Positions 35,103 through 44,187 of a DNA stretch of 64,000 nt are shown piece after piece. The notes under the pieces were generated by a model. That model saw only the letters and a program-made list of their open reading frames with translations, was not told where the DNA came from and did not search any database. Both the position numbers and the translations under genes were made by a program. Origin of the DNA: Bacterioplanoides sp965219715 (GTDB lineage: Bacteria; Pseudomonadota; Gammaproteobacteria; Pseudomonadales; Oceanobacteraceae). Numbering within the stretch: position 1 is the stretch's first letter; the number at the start of each line of letters is the position of its first letter. The DNA lies in assembly GCF_965219715.1 (NCBI RefSeq), contig NZ_OZ244785.1, positions 3,720,001 to 3,784,000 of the forward strand. Reading direction: 5' to 3'.

Positions 35103-36005
35103 TTAGCTTGGCTTATTCTTTTTTGCAGCTTGTTCCTGTTCCCAGGCCCAGATAGGCGGTCTGACAATCAGATTCAGTCGGTACTTCCAGTCCGGTGCAT
35201 CCGCTATCTTCTTAAACAACTTGGCGTAGCCACCAAAGAACACCTTAATCGGGTTATTGGTATTGATGCGCGGATACACACCGTAGCGTACTTTTTCCTG
35301 CTCTTCTGCGAAGGTGCCAAACATGCGATCCCAGATAATCAGAATGCCAGCATAATTTTTATCGAGATATTGGCTGTTCGTTGCATGATGAACCCGGTGG
35401 TGGGATGCCGTATTCATAATGGCTTCAATAAATTTAGGCATTTTATACACGGTTTCGGTGTGCAGCAGTGTCTGATAAACCTGAACCAGCTTTTCACACA
35501 GGAAGATCAACAGCGGGTGGAAGCCCAGCAACGCCAGTGGCAGATGGAACAACATTGGGAATAACCAATCGAGCGGTCCGAAACGGTACGCCACCGAAAT
35601 ATTAAAATGCGGCGAGCTGTGATGCACTGTGTGGGTCGCCCAGGCAAAGCCATTCGAGTGCAGAAAACGGTGCTCCCAGTAATACGCCAGATCGGCAAGA
35701 ATTAAACAGCCAATCACGGTCCAGCCGGTTAATGGAATATCGGCGATGCGGAAATTGTCATACACGTAGAAAAATACTGACAGATAAGCCAGGCCGACCA
35801 GGAAAGTAATGCCGATAAAAAATGCCAGTGTAATGTAGTTGGTAATACTGTCGGCAATCAGGCCACGATCCATTTGTTTTTTGATGGCGTAACGCAGCAT
35901 CTCTAGTACAAACAGAGCCAATGCGATCACAAAGAACCAGTCATCAACAAAGCGTTCGTAATAATAGAAGAGTTCGGCAGGATACAACTGAGATAAAAAT
36001 TCCAT
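35103..36005 (-). CDS. Sterol desaturase/fatty acid hydroxylase family membrane protein
   Basis: 300 residues with several hydrophobic helices and the histidine clusters that bind the di-iron centre: HRFLH near 112, HTVHH near 125 and HHRVHH near 203. Such enzymes hydroxylate or desaturate lipids in the membrane using O2. The substrate is unknown. It sits between puuD and the allantoinase gene puuE on the opposite strand to the operon; whether it is linked to purine use is open. Confidence 0.82.
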   Translation of the reverse strand: MEFLSQLYPAELFYYYERFVDDWFFVIALALFVLEMLRYAIKKQMDRGLIADSITNYITLAFFIGITFLVGLAYLSVFFYVYDNFRIADIPLTGWTVIGCLILADLAYYWEHRFLHSNGFAWATHTVHHSSPHFNISVAYRFGPLDWLFPMLFHLPLALLGFHPLLIFLCEKLVQVYQTLLHTETVYKMPKFIEAIMNTASHHRVHHATNSQYLDKNYAGILIIWDRMFGTFAEEQEKVRYGVYPRINTNNPIKVFFGGYAKLFKKIADAPDWKYRLNLIVRPPIWAWEQEQAAKKNKPS

Positions 36006-36024
36006 GAGCTTCTCTCAACAATGA

Positions 36025-36681
36025 TTATTGATATTCAACAAAAAGTTGGCTTGATGATGGATTGTAGGCGGCGTCCAGATAATGAATTTCCAGTACCGAC
36101 TTAACCGTGCGGTTGTAGTCAATTTTGTCCCAGCCCGCAGCCAATTCAGCGGTGCTGCGATCTTGTCTGGCTAACAGGGTCTGATAGCGCTTAAAGACAG
36201 GAATTTCGACACTGGTACCGTTGGTTTGCAGCAATTGCTGACGAACACCAATGGTGATACGTGCCTGGCTGTAGGCGGAATCAAAATTGCGGTAATAAAC
36301 GAATATCCGTTCCGGGCGTTGCGACGTTTTTTCCAGTAACGGAATAAAGTCCGTCCATAATTGATCAACTTCTGTCAGTGGCATGGTGTCGCTGACACCA
36401 CGAATTGCGATAGCACCACTCTGTGATTTGGCTGTCGTTTGCTCTGACGCCGATGCCAGCGGTGCCGATGTCTGCGGCCCCTGGGCGATGTGCTGAACCG
36501 CGTTGTTCGGAGCCGGGCTTGCTGCTGGTACGTCGGCCTCGCTGGTTGCCTCGGTTGTCCAGTCAGAACGGTCTGTCGGAGCAGCAATTGCCTGATTTAC
36601 TGAAACAGGCTGGTAGACCACTAACAACCAGATGGCGGCAACAATCGCAGCGCTTGTCAGTATGGAGTTTGTCAGATTCAT
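36025..36681 (-). CDS. Hypothetical membrane-anchored protein
   Basis: About 218 residues. A hydrophobic N-terminal helix (SILTSAAIVAAIWLLVVYQP) is followed by a low-complexity Ala/Thr/Ser/Pro linker to about residue 90. The C-terminal domain of about 120 residues (ERIFVYYRNFDSAYSQARIT) faintly recalls GyrI-like effector-binding folds, which I cannot confirm. A periplasmic domain on a single membrane anchor is likely. The ATG at 36681 is preferred over a GTG nine bases upstream. It lies 19 bp upstream of the fatty acid hydroxylase gene in the same direction, suggesting cotranscription. Confidence 0.65.
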   Translation of the reverse strand: MNLTNSILTSAAIVAAIWLLVVYQPVSVNQAIAAPTDRSDWTTEATSEADVPAASPAPNNAVQHIAQGPQTSAPLASASEQTTAKSQSGAIAIRGVSDTMPLTEVDQLWTDFIPLLEKTSQRPERIFVYYRNFDSAYSQARITIGVRQQLLQTNGTSVEIPVFKRYQTLLARQDRSTAELAAGWDKIDYNRTVKSVLEIHYLDAAYNPSSSQLFVEYQ

Positions 36682-36939
36682 CACTCTCACCGTATTTAGC
36701 GATTTAATTTATATGAGACATTAGTGTATCACAAAAAAGATGAACGGCAGCTGTACTGACAGGATAGTGTGAGACCGTTGTGAGCGAATGCAGCAGAGGC
36801 AGGAAAGTCACATCGTAAGTGATGACAGGCGAAGATAAGTGAATACCAGCAACGATAAGAGACGCTGGTCACGATGTGTTCTGCGCCGGGCAGGCACATC
36901 GTGATTCGTTTTGCATCGATCAGAAAGCGCAGGGCAGTG

Positions 36940-37122
36940 CTATTTGGCAGCGTCCTGAGCTTTCAGTTGTTGCAGTTTGAGGTAGATGACTTCGGCTTCT
37001 GCGGTGATTTCAGAATAACCGCGGATGTCGCCATTGCGTTGGGCAAGCATGGCTTTCTCCAGTTTGGCGTCATATTGCTTTTGCAGTTTCTTCAGTGGAT
37101 TGGTTTTGAATAAAGAAAACAT
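36940..37122 (-). CDS. Small DUF6435-like protein
   Basis: 60 residues, charged and predicted almost wholly helical (MFSLFKTNPLKKLQKQYDAK... with KAMLAQRNGDIRGYSEIT). The pattern matches short conserved gammaproteobacterial proteins grouped as DUF6435. No function is known. The N-terminal Phe/Leu/Phe patch and basic residues could allow membrane association. It is flanked by gaps and seems to be a single-gene unit. Confidence 0.75.
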   Translation of the reverse strand: MFSLFKTNPLKKLQKQYDAKLEKAMLAQRNGDIRGYSEITAEAEVIYLKLQQLKAQDAAK

Positions 37123-37224
37123 GAGGGAGCCTCATCAGGGATTTCTTTATTTTAAGGGATTTTCCGCACCAGAAACGACAACGAATTTTATAGGGGTATA
37201 ACTTTCAGGGCTAATGCATGGAGA

Positions 37225-37258
37225 TAAAAAAGCCGCCTGGGTTGTTACCACAGGCGGT
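37225..37258 (-). terminator. Terminator after puuE
   Basis: On the minus strand CCGCCTG and CAGGCGG pair around a loop of about 12 bases and run into TTTTTTA. It starts 27 bp past the puuE stop. Confidence 0.85.
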
Positions 37259-37284
37259 GAGGGAGGAAGCTGGTGTAAATCGGA

Positions 37285-38214
37285 TTATTTGGTTGCCGGG
37301 TGCACTTTGCGCCAGTGATCGGCGATATCAATCCTACGGGTAACCCAGACGTCGTCGTGGCTTTGTACGTAGTCCAGGAAGCGTGCCAGTGCCGCAGCAC
37401 GGCCGGGGCGACCGACCAGGCGGCAATGCAAACCAATGTTCAGCATTTTTGCCGCTGCCGGATTCTCTGTGCCTTCGGCGTATAACACATCAAACGAATC
37501 TTTCAGGTAAGTGAAGAACTGGTCACCCGAGTTAAAGCCCTGATTGGTGGCAAACCGCATGTCGTTACTGTCGAGGGTATAAGGAATGACCAGATGTGGT
37601 TCATCGTACTCATGACTCCAGTACGGCAGGTCATCAGCGTAGGAATCGCTGTCGTAGGCAAAACCACCGGCTTCAACCACCAGATCACGCGTGTTCGGGC
37701 TCATACGACCGGTGTACCAGCCCTGCGGGCGTTCACCGGTGACTTCGGTATGGATACGAATGGCTTCAGCGATGTGCTCTCGTTCGACTTCTTTGTCGAT
37801 GTATTGGTAGTCGATCCATTTCAGGCCGTGGGAAGCGATTTCCCAATCGGCATCCTTCATCGCCTGCACAATTTCCGGGTTGCGCTGCAGAGCAGTGGCT
37901 ACGCCATACACGGTCACCGGCATATTACGTTGGGTGAACATACGGTGCAGGCGCCAGAAGCCAGCGCGACTGCCGTACTCGTAGATCGATTCCATATTCA
38001 TATGACGCACGCCTTCAAGCGCCTGCGCACCAACAATTTCTGACAGGAAAGCTTCTGAGGCTTTGTCGCCGTGCAGAATACAGTTCTCGCCACCTTCCTC
38101 GTAATTGATCACAAACTGAACCGCAATGCGGGCGTTGCCGTTACCAGATGGATTTGGCCATTGAGGGTCGGGAGCGTGCTGGCCGTAGCCAACCATATCG
38201 CGCGGATAGGTCAT
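37285..38214 (-). CDS. puuE: Allantoinase PuuE (polysaccharide deacetylase-like)
   Basis: 309 residues of the carbohydrate esterase 4 fold, the cofactor-type allantoinase unrelated to AllB. The start MTYPRDMVGYGQHAPDPQWP and the segment VQFVINYEEGGENCILHGD near 33-51 are diagnostic for PuuE. It hydrolyses allantoin to allantoate, bridging UraD and the allantoicase at 29684. It is convergent to the main operon and has its own promoter region, so its expression could be controlled separately. Confidence 0.93.
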   Translation of the reverse strand: MTYPRDMVGYGQHAPDPQWPNPSGNGNARIAVQFVINYEEGGENCILHGDKASEAFLSEIVGAQALEGVRHMNMESIYEYGSRAGFWRLHRMFTQRNMPVTVYGVATALQRNPEIVQAMKDADWEIASHGLKWIDYQYIDKEVEREHIAEAIRIHTEVTGERPQGWYTGRMSPNTRDLVVEAGGFAYDSDSYADDLPYWSHEYDEPHLVIPYTLDSNDMRFATNQGFNSGDQFFTYLKDSFDVLYAEGTENPAAAKMLNIGLHCRLVGRPGRAAALARFLDYVQSHDDVWVTRRIDIADHWRKVHPATK

Positions 38215-38291
38215 GGATGTTGTACTCAGTATTTTGTTTTGCCTTAGTGTAAAACAAAAAGCTGACTAAGTGGTTGGGAATGTGCTGTTTG

Positions 38292-39875
38292 TCAGCCGGA
38301 CAATTCACAGCTTTGTGAGTGAGAGTAACGGATCACCGTTGCGATTAGCGTGTTGTAGCCAACTGGCTTAGTAATAACTTCACTCATACCCGCTCGCAGA
38401 CATTTCTCACGATCTTTTTCCATAACATTGGCTGTTAAACCAATGACTGGTGTGCGTTGGTTATTGACCTCGTTCGCTCGTAGCTCTTCCGTCGCTTGAA
38501 GGCCATCCATAACCGGCATATGCCAATCCATCAAAATCAGATCAAAGGTCTGTTGCTGACACAGTTCTAACGCCTGGCGGCCATGTTCGGCAATGACAAC
38601 GTTAGCCCCTGCTTTACGTAGCATTTTGCCGGTAATCAGCTGATTGGTCGGATTGTCTTCAACCAATAGTAAATCGAGATGCTCTAGAGATAGGTTTTTG
38701 GGTTTTGTGTGCTTTTCCAGTTGGCAGGCTTGGGGTTCTTGCAGCCAAAGAGAGAAACTGAATTCAGAGCCAACAGCAGGAGCGCTGTTAACAGTTATGC
38801 CTCCGCCCATTAGTTCAACCAGGTTTTTACAGATAGCAAGACCCAGCCCGGTTCCTGGAAACTTTTTTGTAGTTGAGTCATCCAGTTGGCTAAACGGCTT
38901 AAATAGCTTGAGTTGATCTTCTTCGCGAATACCAATGCCACTGTCGCGTACAGAAAAATAAATCTGATGTTTATTCTCAACTCTGTTGGCGTGCTTTACC
39001 TTTATAGTAACGGTTCCGTTTTCGGTAAACTTGTTGGCATTACTGCCAAGATTTAAAAGAATCTGCTGAATCCGATCCGGATCGCCCAGTAGTTTCTTTG
39101 GAACCTGATCACAGATGTCGATGATGAGCTTATTATTTTGCTGCTCTGCCAAATTTCTGAGCTGTGCTTCGTTCGTTTTTAATAAATCAATTATGGAAAA
39201 TATACGCTCATCAAGCTGCAGTTTTTGATTACCCAGTTTTGCATAATCAAGGACGTCTTCCGTTTGTCGTGATAGGGCATCGGCAGAATGTTCAATAACC
39301 GTTAATAGCTCCGAGATTTCATTCGGGTCTTCACTGCTTTTGATAAGTTCCAGGGCCCCTTTGATACCGTTTAGTGGTGTGCGCATTTCATGGCTCATAT
39401 TGGCCAGAAAATTAGTTTTTACTTTATTGGCCTTTTCAGCGGCTTCAGCAGCCTCTACAGCTTTCTTTTGGGCGATAATTAATTCACTTATATTGCGCGA
39501 TACCCCAAATATAAGTTCGACATCTCCAGAGTCATCTAACATCGGATGAAGAATTGTATTCCAATAATTAGGGCTGCCATCACTGCTGGTGAATATTTCT
39601 TCTTCTGAGTACTGGATCGGTTCTTTCGCTGCTACGCATCTTTGATAGTTCTGATGTATGGGTTGATACACGTCGTCAGGTAATAACTCGCGCAGCGGAA
39701 CGTCGATGATACTCGGGCCATCAAGTTCCGCTTTCTCCTGTTGTTTGACGTTACTGGTGACGATGTAAAAATCATCACCCACAACTTTAAGGACAAACAT
39801 GTTATCGGGAGAGTTCTGCCAAAGTTTTGAGAACAAACTTGACTCTAATAGCTCCCTATCCTGACGGTTTATCAT
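38292..39875 (-). CDS. Soluble PAS hybrid histidine kinase
   Basis: 527 residues without membrane segments. A PAS/PAC sensor lies at about 15-145 (ending LIFGVSRNISELI). The HisKA domain has the phospho-His in NMSHEMRTPLNG near 168, and the ATPase domain has LLNLGSNANKFTENG and FPGTGLGLAICKNL. A receiver at about 395-515 has its acceptor Asp in LILMDWHMPVMDG. The output partner is not encoded nearby. It lies two bases after the DUF917 gene, so it is very probably cotranscribed with it, suggesting that the PAS domain or kinase responds to the metabolite handled by that protein. Confidence 0.86.
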   Translation of the reverse strand: MINRQDRELLESSLFSKLWQNSPDNMFVLKVVGDDFYIVTSNVKQQEKAELDGPSIIDVPLRELLPDDVYQPIHQNYQRCVAAKEPIQYSEEEIFTSSDGSPNYWNTILHPMLDDSGDVELIFGVSRNISELIIAQKKAVEAAEAAEKANKVKTNFLANMSHEMRTPLNGIKGALELIKSSEDPNEISELLTVIEHSADALSRQTEDVLDYAKLGNQKLQLDERIFSIIDLLKTNEAQLRNLAEQQNNKLIIDICDQVPKKLLGDPDRIQQILLNLGSNANKFTENGTVTIKVKHANRVENKHQIYFSVRDSGIGIREEDQLKLFKPFSQLDDSTTKKFPGTGLGLAICKNLVELMGGGITVNSAPAVGSEFSFSLWLQEPQACQLEKHTKPKNLSLEHLDLLLVEDNPTNQLITGKMLRKAGANVVIAEHGRQALELCQQQTFDLILMDWHMPVMDGLQATEELRANEVNNQRTPVIGLTANVMEKDREKCLRAGMSEVITKPVGYNTLIATVIRYSHSQSCELSG

Positions 39876-39877
39876 AA

Positions 39878-41074
39878 CTATGGGTTCAGTTGTTGTACGG
39901 GAATATACTCTTTAACTTTCACACCATCCTCTGGAAATGCTGAGGTAATCTGATCAATGTCTGTTAAAAACAGCTTTTCAATTGTTTCATTGCGCATTGC
40001 TTCAGCGCATGCTGTTGCCCAGATCGTACATACTTGCCCTTCTTTTACATCGGCTGTTGAAATGGGGGAAGTACCATAGAGGCGGTCACTATCCTCAAAC
40101 TTCATTAGGTTAATACAGTCTGGAGCGATAACCAGAGGTTTCTTGGCTTGCGGGTCCCATGCCAAAAGACTTTCGTTTTTATAGTAAACCCATAACTCCC
40201 CAACCATTGTTGCGAATACTATTTTACCTACATCAAAACCGTGACTGGTCCGGTTAATTACTTTGCGCACCAAACCGTTATCAATAACGTAGTTGTCTAT
40301 TCCCAGTGCATTAAGTGTCTCAACCAAATGTCTTGGTTCGGGTGAATTAAGTATGGTGTGTCCAACTTTAATCGCAGCGCTGACTGAGTTGTGAATTACA
40401 GAGCTTTCTGCTTCTTGCGATAAAAGATAGTCACTGTCGATAGGCCAGCACGCCATACCACCGACTTGTTCGTAGGCTGGTTGGCTTACGACTTCCCGAG
40501 CAGCATCTTCCAGCTCTGTAGGGGTCTTGTTTGTAAACAATTCTGAATGGAAGCTTTCATTACTCCATTTGCAGTTTGCACTAGCGTTAGTGTCTGAGGC
40601 GATAATTGCTGGGCAGCAAGGGACTTGATTAACTTCAAGCATCGATTCGTTCATTTGCGGCACTGCTCGTCCCGAAGGGTCAGCATCGATAACAGCAAGA
40701 GGTGGATTAAACTGTGACGCAATGAAAAAAGGAATCAGAGTATTAACTGCACCTATTTCAGCGGGAAGGAAATATTCTATTTCTTTGTTTTCTTGTTGTT
40801 TAAGGTAAGCGTTAAGAGATTTGTATGCGTTAACCGGAGCTGTATAGCCACGTCCCTCGGCAGCGGCATCTGGTGAGCCAAGATCTGCCACAATGGCTGA
40901 TTTTTTACCGGGTTTTAATTGAGATGTGGGTATCAGAGGAATACTTTGATTGATCTTCTCCAGGAAGTTCAGCGCCATACTCACTGGGCCGCCGCCGCCT
41001 GAGGCGAGAAAGCATCCTCCATAAATGAGGGCTTTCATGTCCTGAACCGAGACAACGTTATTCTCTGATGGCAT
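39878..41074 (-). CDS. DUF917 family protein
   Basis: About 398 residues. The N-terminal DMKALIYGGCFLASGGGGPV near 12-31 is the glycine-rich start of DUF917 (S-methyl-thiohydantoin desulfurase-like) proteins, which often accompany hydantoinase or nucleobase transport genes. Biochemical function is mostly unknown. I start at the ATG at 41074 (MPSENNV), which has GGAG nine bases upstream; a frame from 41095 is possible. No hydantoinase gene is adjacent. The puuE allantoinase (a cyclic ureide hydrolase) lies beyond the kinase. Base composition here looks more AT-rich than in flanking genes. Confidence 0.75.
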   Translation of the reverse strand: MPSENNVVSVQDMKALIYGGCFLASGGGGPVSMALNFLEKINQSIPLIPTSQLKPGKKSAIVADLGSPDAAAEGRGYTAPVNAYKSLNAYLKQQENKEIEYFLPAEIGAVNTLIPFFIASQFNPPLAVIDADPSGRAVPQMNESMLEVNQVPCCPAIIASDTNASANCKWSNESFHSELFTNKTPTELEDAAREVVSQPAYEQVGGMACWPIDSDYLLSQEAESSVIHNSVSAAIKVGHTILNSPEPRHLVETLNALGIDNYVIDNGLVRKVINRTSHGFDVGKIVFATMVGELWVYYKNESLLAWDPQAKKPLVIAPDCINLMKFEDSDRLYGTSPISTADVKEGQVCTIWATACAEAMRNETIEKLFLTDIDQITSAFPEDGVKVKEYIPVQQLNP

Positions 41075-41192
41075 CGTATGTACTCCATTACGCATAATCT
41101 TTGTACATCTAATTTATACTTAATTATCAATAATGCCAGTATTTATAATGAAAAATATCAGAATAACGTTGTACTATCTGCTGATCGTGCGT

Positions 41193-41909
41193 TTATATAA
41201 CAATCGTTGAAAAACTTGTGCTTGAGGTATGGCTTGAATTAGTTTTTATAGCTTCTCGTTGAATCCATACTGTCTGCATACCTGCTTCGTAAGCCGCATC
41301 CAGCTCTTCTTCAATATCCGATAAAAACAGCACATTATCTGCCTGAATATCATGCTGCTTTTGCAGGTCAGCAAGAATATTCCGATAAGACTGCTCGTCG
41401 CGTTTACCGCCGGAAGTGGTATCAAAATGACCGCTGAACAGAGGCAATAAATCGCCGTCCTGGCTGTAGCCATAAAACAGTTTCTGCGCTTGTATTGAGC
41501 CTGAGGAGTAGACGTAAAGAGGTACGCCTTCATTGTGCCATTGCTTTAATTGCGCCGTGGCATCTGGGTACATATGCGCCTGGTAATCACTATTTTCGTA
41601 GCCCTGCTTCCAGATCATGCCTTGTAAGGCCTTTAGCGGAGTGGCTTTCTTGTCGTCACGAATCCACTGCAATAAGCATTCAATAACACCATCGAGGTTG
41701 CCTGTAGTCAGGTGATTACCTTCCTGCTCTGCCAGTTCAACAGTGGCTTGTACGTGCTGCTGAACTGTTGGGTCTTCATGATGCTGACGCAGAAAAGCGG
41801 GCAGGTTTTTTTCGGCGTAGGGAAATAAAACATCCTTCACAAAAGAGATCGAAGACGTGGTGCCTTCGATATCGGTCAGGATAACTTTGACATCATGAAA
41901 CTGTGGCAT
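41193..41909 (-). CDS. mtnC: Enolase-phosphatase E1 of methionine salvage
   Basis: 238 residues of the HAD superfamily. The nucleophile motif is unusual for HADs but normal for MtnC: ILTDIEGTTSSISFV near 11-25. Motif II is VYSSGS near 133 and motif III/IV is FLSDIEEELDAA near 197. It enolises and dephosphorylates 2,3-diketo-5-methylthiopentyl-1-phosphate to the acireductone used by MtnD. The C-terminus is Ser/Thr-rich. Last gene of the mtnA-B-D-C run. Confidence 0.92.
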   Translation of the reverse strand: MPQFHDVKVILTDIEGTTSSISFVKDVLFPYAEKNLPAFLRQHHEDPTVQQHVQATVELAEQEGNHLTTGNLDGVIECLLQWIRDDKKATPLKALQGMIWKQGYENSDYQAHMYPDATAQLKQWHNEGVPLYVYSSGSIQAQKLFYGYSQDGDLLPLFSGHFDTTSGGKRDEQSYRNILADLQKQHDIQADNVLFLSDIEEELDAAYEAGMQTVWIQREAIKTNSSHTSSTSFSTIVI

Positions 41910-41939
41910 ACGAGAAGCGACCCTTTGATTATCGGCGAA

Positions 41940-42485
41940 TCAGTTTTCTAAGCGGTTGTAGTGTTGTGCGATTTCGTTACCGGTGTAGTTGGCTACCCAG
42001 CCTTCCGGATTATTAAACAGGCGTATCGCTGTGAAATTCGGGTTAGGGCCCATATCAAACCAGTGAGGGGTATTGGCTGGTACGCTGATTAAATCACCCT
42101 GGGTACACAACACTTCGGCCACTTTTTCTCCGATGTGTAGAGTAAACAGACCTTCACCAGCAACAAAAAACCGCACTTCATCTTCGCTGTGGGTATGCTC
42201 GCTGAGAAACTTCTGACGCAGTTCTGATTTTTGCGGGTTATCGGATGCCAGGCTGATCACATCAACCGTTTGATAACCTTCTTCCGCCACCAGACGATCA
42301 ATGTCTTTGCGGTAGGCGTTCATCACAAATTCCGGATCCGCACCTGCGCTGATGCTGGTGTCCGTTTGCCATTGCTCATAACGAACACCCAACTCTTTTA
42401 ATTTCTCGGTGATGCGACTTTTATCGGAGCTGGTGAACAGCAGGTTCGTCATATCCGTGTCGGTATAAATACGAATTTCACTCAT
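41940..42485 (-). CDS. mtnD: Acireductone dioxygenase
   Basis: 181 residues of cupin fold. The metal-binding motif HTHSEDEVRFF near 97-107 and a distal His in NTPHWFDMGPNP near 139 are present. With Fe2+ it gives the methionine precursor 2-keto-4-methylthiobutyrate and formate; with Ni2+ it takes an off-pathway course. Lies 30 bp upstream of mtnC. Confidence 0.93.
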   Translation of the reverse strand: MSEIRIYTDTDMTNLLFTSSDKSRITEKLKELGVRYEQWQTDTSISAGADPEFVMNAYRKDIDRLVAEEGYQTVDVISLASDNPQKSELRQKFLSEHTHSEDEVRFFVAGEGLFTLHIGEKVAEVLCTQGDLISVPANTPHWFDMGPNPNFTAIRLFNNPEGWVANYTGNEIAQHYNRLEN

Positions 42486-42526
42486 AGCTTTTTCCGGTCA
42501 TTGCAGGTGCGAAACTCACACCCGAT

Positions 42527-43174
42527 TTAATTATTTATTTTCAGCAGTTGCAGTTGATAACCCAACAAATGCTCTAATGCTTCCAGGTGGCGGAAACATT
42601 CCTGAATATCTTTTCCCCAGGTATACACGCCATGGCCACGAATTAAATAGGCGTGCCCTTGTCCGTGTTGTTGCATCCGTTGTTCAACCTGGCCAGCCAA
42701 ACGTTCGATATTCTGATCGTTGGTAAATAGTGGGATATGAATTGTGCCTTTGTGACTGGTTTCACCAGCGAAAGCTTTTTGTAATTCCCAGCCGGTTAGT
42801 GACAAAACATCGTCTCGCCACAATTGAGATAACACTACGCAGGTTGGAGAGTGGGTGTGTAATACCGCGCCGATGGTTTTATCGCGCTGATACAGCTGGG
42901 TATGTAATAAGGTTTCGGCGGATGGTTTGCCGCTGATTTTGTGTTGCGGATGAATAACCGGCTGGCCGCTCAGATCAACCACCAGAATATCATCAGCGTT
43001 CAGCTCACCTTTGTGTTTACCGGAGCTGGTTAAGGCGCAGCAATCGGCATTCAGGCGGATGGAATAATTCGAGCTGGTGGCCGGCGACCAATCCCGGTCG
43101 TAGAGAATTTTACCGTAGCGGCATAAATCATCAGTGGCCTGATTAAACTGATTAATATCGTAAACCTGAGTCAT
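42527..43174 (-). CDS. mtnB: Methylthioribulose-1-phosphate dehydratase
   Basis: 215 residues of the class II aldolase/adducin family. Zn-binding His residues are in AVLHTHSPTCVVL near 102-114 and in YLIRGHGVYTWGKD near 176-189; the N-terminal SPATSSNYSIRLN is typical. It dehydrates methylthioribulose-1-phosphate to the diketone used by MtnC. It is 11 bp downstream of mtnA. Confidence 0.93.
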   Translation of the reverse strand: MTQVYDINQFNQATDDLCRYGKILYDRDWSPATSSNYSIRLNADCCALTSSGKHKGELNADDILVVDLSGQPVIHPQHKISGKPSAETLLHTQLYQRDKTIGAVLHTHSPTCVVLSQLWRDDVLSLTGWELQKAFAGETSHKGTIHIPLFTNDQNIERLAGQVEQRMQQHGQGHAYLIRGHGVYTWGKDIQECFRHLEALEHLLGYQLQLLKINN

Positions 43175-43185
43175 CAGCCTGACCT

Positions 43186-44187
43186 TTAACGCGCAAACAA
43201 CATGGAAACGGTTTCAGTGTTTGGAGCGAGGATCATGCCTTTTTCGGTGATGATGGCATCAATCAAATCGGAAGGTGTGACGTCAAACGACGGGTTGATG
43301 GCGTCGCAGCCTTCCGGCGCAATGGCCTGACCATTCAGGCTGGTAACCTCGGAGACCGGACGTTGTTCAATCGGAATGTCGTCACCACTGGCGATGGATA
43401 AATCAAAGGTGGTGGTAGGGGCCGCCACCATAAACTTCATCCCGTGTTGTTTAGCTAACACCGCCAGGCTATAGGTACCAATTTTATTAGCGGTATCACC
43501 GTTGGCGGCAATCCGGTCGGCGCCAACAATGACCCAGCTGATATCGCCCTGACGGAACAGCTGAGCGGCTGCGCCATCAGCCACCAGTTTTACCGGGATA
43601 TTATCCTGCATCAGTTCCCAGGCGGTCAGACGTGCTCCCTGTAACCATGGGCGGGTTTCTCCGGCATAAACCTGTTTGATACGGTCATCGGCAAAGGCGC
43701 TGCGGATAATGCCCAACGCGGTGCCATGACCACCGGTTGCCAGCGCACCGGTGTTGCAGTGGGTGTAAACACTGGAGCCTTCCGGAATCAAGGCTGCGCC
43801 AAACTGACCCATGGCCAGGTTGGCAGCGATATCTTCTTCATGAATACGTTTCGCTTCGGCAACCAAAGCTTGTGGATCTTCCGTTCCCAGGCTGGCCATA
43901 CGGTCCAGTGCCCAGAACAGATTGACCGCTGTCGGACGTGATTCTGCCAGCACTTTATAGGCGGCCTGTAAATCTTTGCCTGCTAAAGCATCCAGAGCGT
44001 AACCGTAGGCCGCCGTGATACCAATGGCCGGGGCACCACGCACCACCATATCGCGAATCGCATCAGCAACATCGGCCGCTGAGGTATAACTCAGTACCTG
44101 ATGTTGATGTGGCAGGACACGTTGGTCCAGCAGGTGCAGTTGCTGGTTGTGCCATTCAATGGCGTGAAAGGAGGCTGTGTGAGTCAT
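43186..44187 (-). CDS. mtnA: Methylthioribose-1-phosphate isomerase
   Basis: 333 residues of the eIF2B-like isomerase family. Conserved blocks MVVRGAPAIGITAAYGYA near 47-64, YTHCNTGALATGGHGTALG near 139-157 (catalytic Cys) and VGADRIAANGDTANKIGTY near 219-237 (catalytic Asp) are present. It isomerises methylthioribose-1-phosphate, the product of MtnP, which is not in the window. First gene of the mtnABDC operon. Confidence 0.94.
   Translation of the reverse strand: MTHTASFHAIEWHNQQLHLLDQRVLPHQHQVLSYTSAADVADAIRDMVVRGAPAIGITAAYGYALDALAGKDLQAAYKVLAESRPTAVNLFWALDRMASLGTEDPQALVAEAKRIHEEDIAANLAMGQFGAALIPEGSSVYTHCNTGALATGGHGTALGIIRSAFADDRIKQVYAGETRPWLQGARLTAWELMQDNIPVKLVADGAAAQLFRQGDISWVIVGADRIAANGDTANKIGTYSLAVLAKQHGMKFMVAAPTTTFDLSIASGDDIPIEQRPVSEVTSLNGQAIAPEGCDAINPSFDVTPSDLIDAIITEKGMILAPNTETVSMLFAR

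Noticed and set aside
36870..36903. CACGATGTG...CACATCGTG hairpin as a member of the dispersed element family or a terminator
   Set aside because: It lacks the CATGGATG/CAGGGATG cores and outer arms, and no T run follows on the minus strand where the DUF6435-like gene ends.
38232..38259. TTTTGTTTT...AAAACAAAA inverted repeat as terminator of the kinase gene
   Set aside because: The stem is purely A/T and short (9 bp) with no GC base to support termination. It may be part of the puuE promoter region, but nothing firm can be said.
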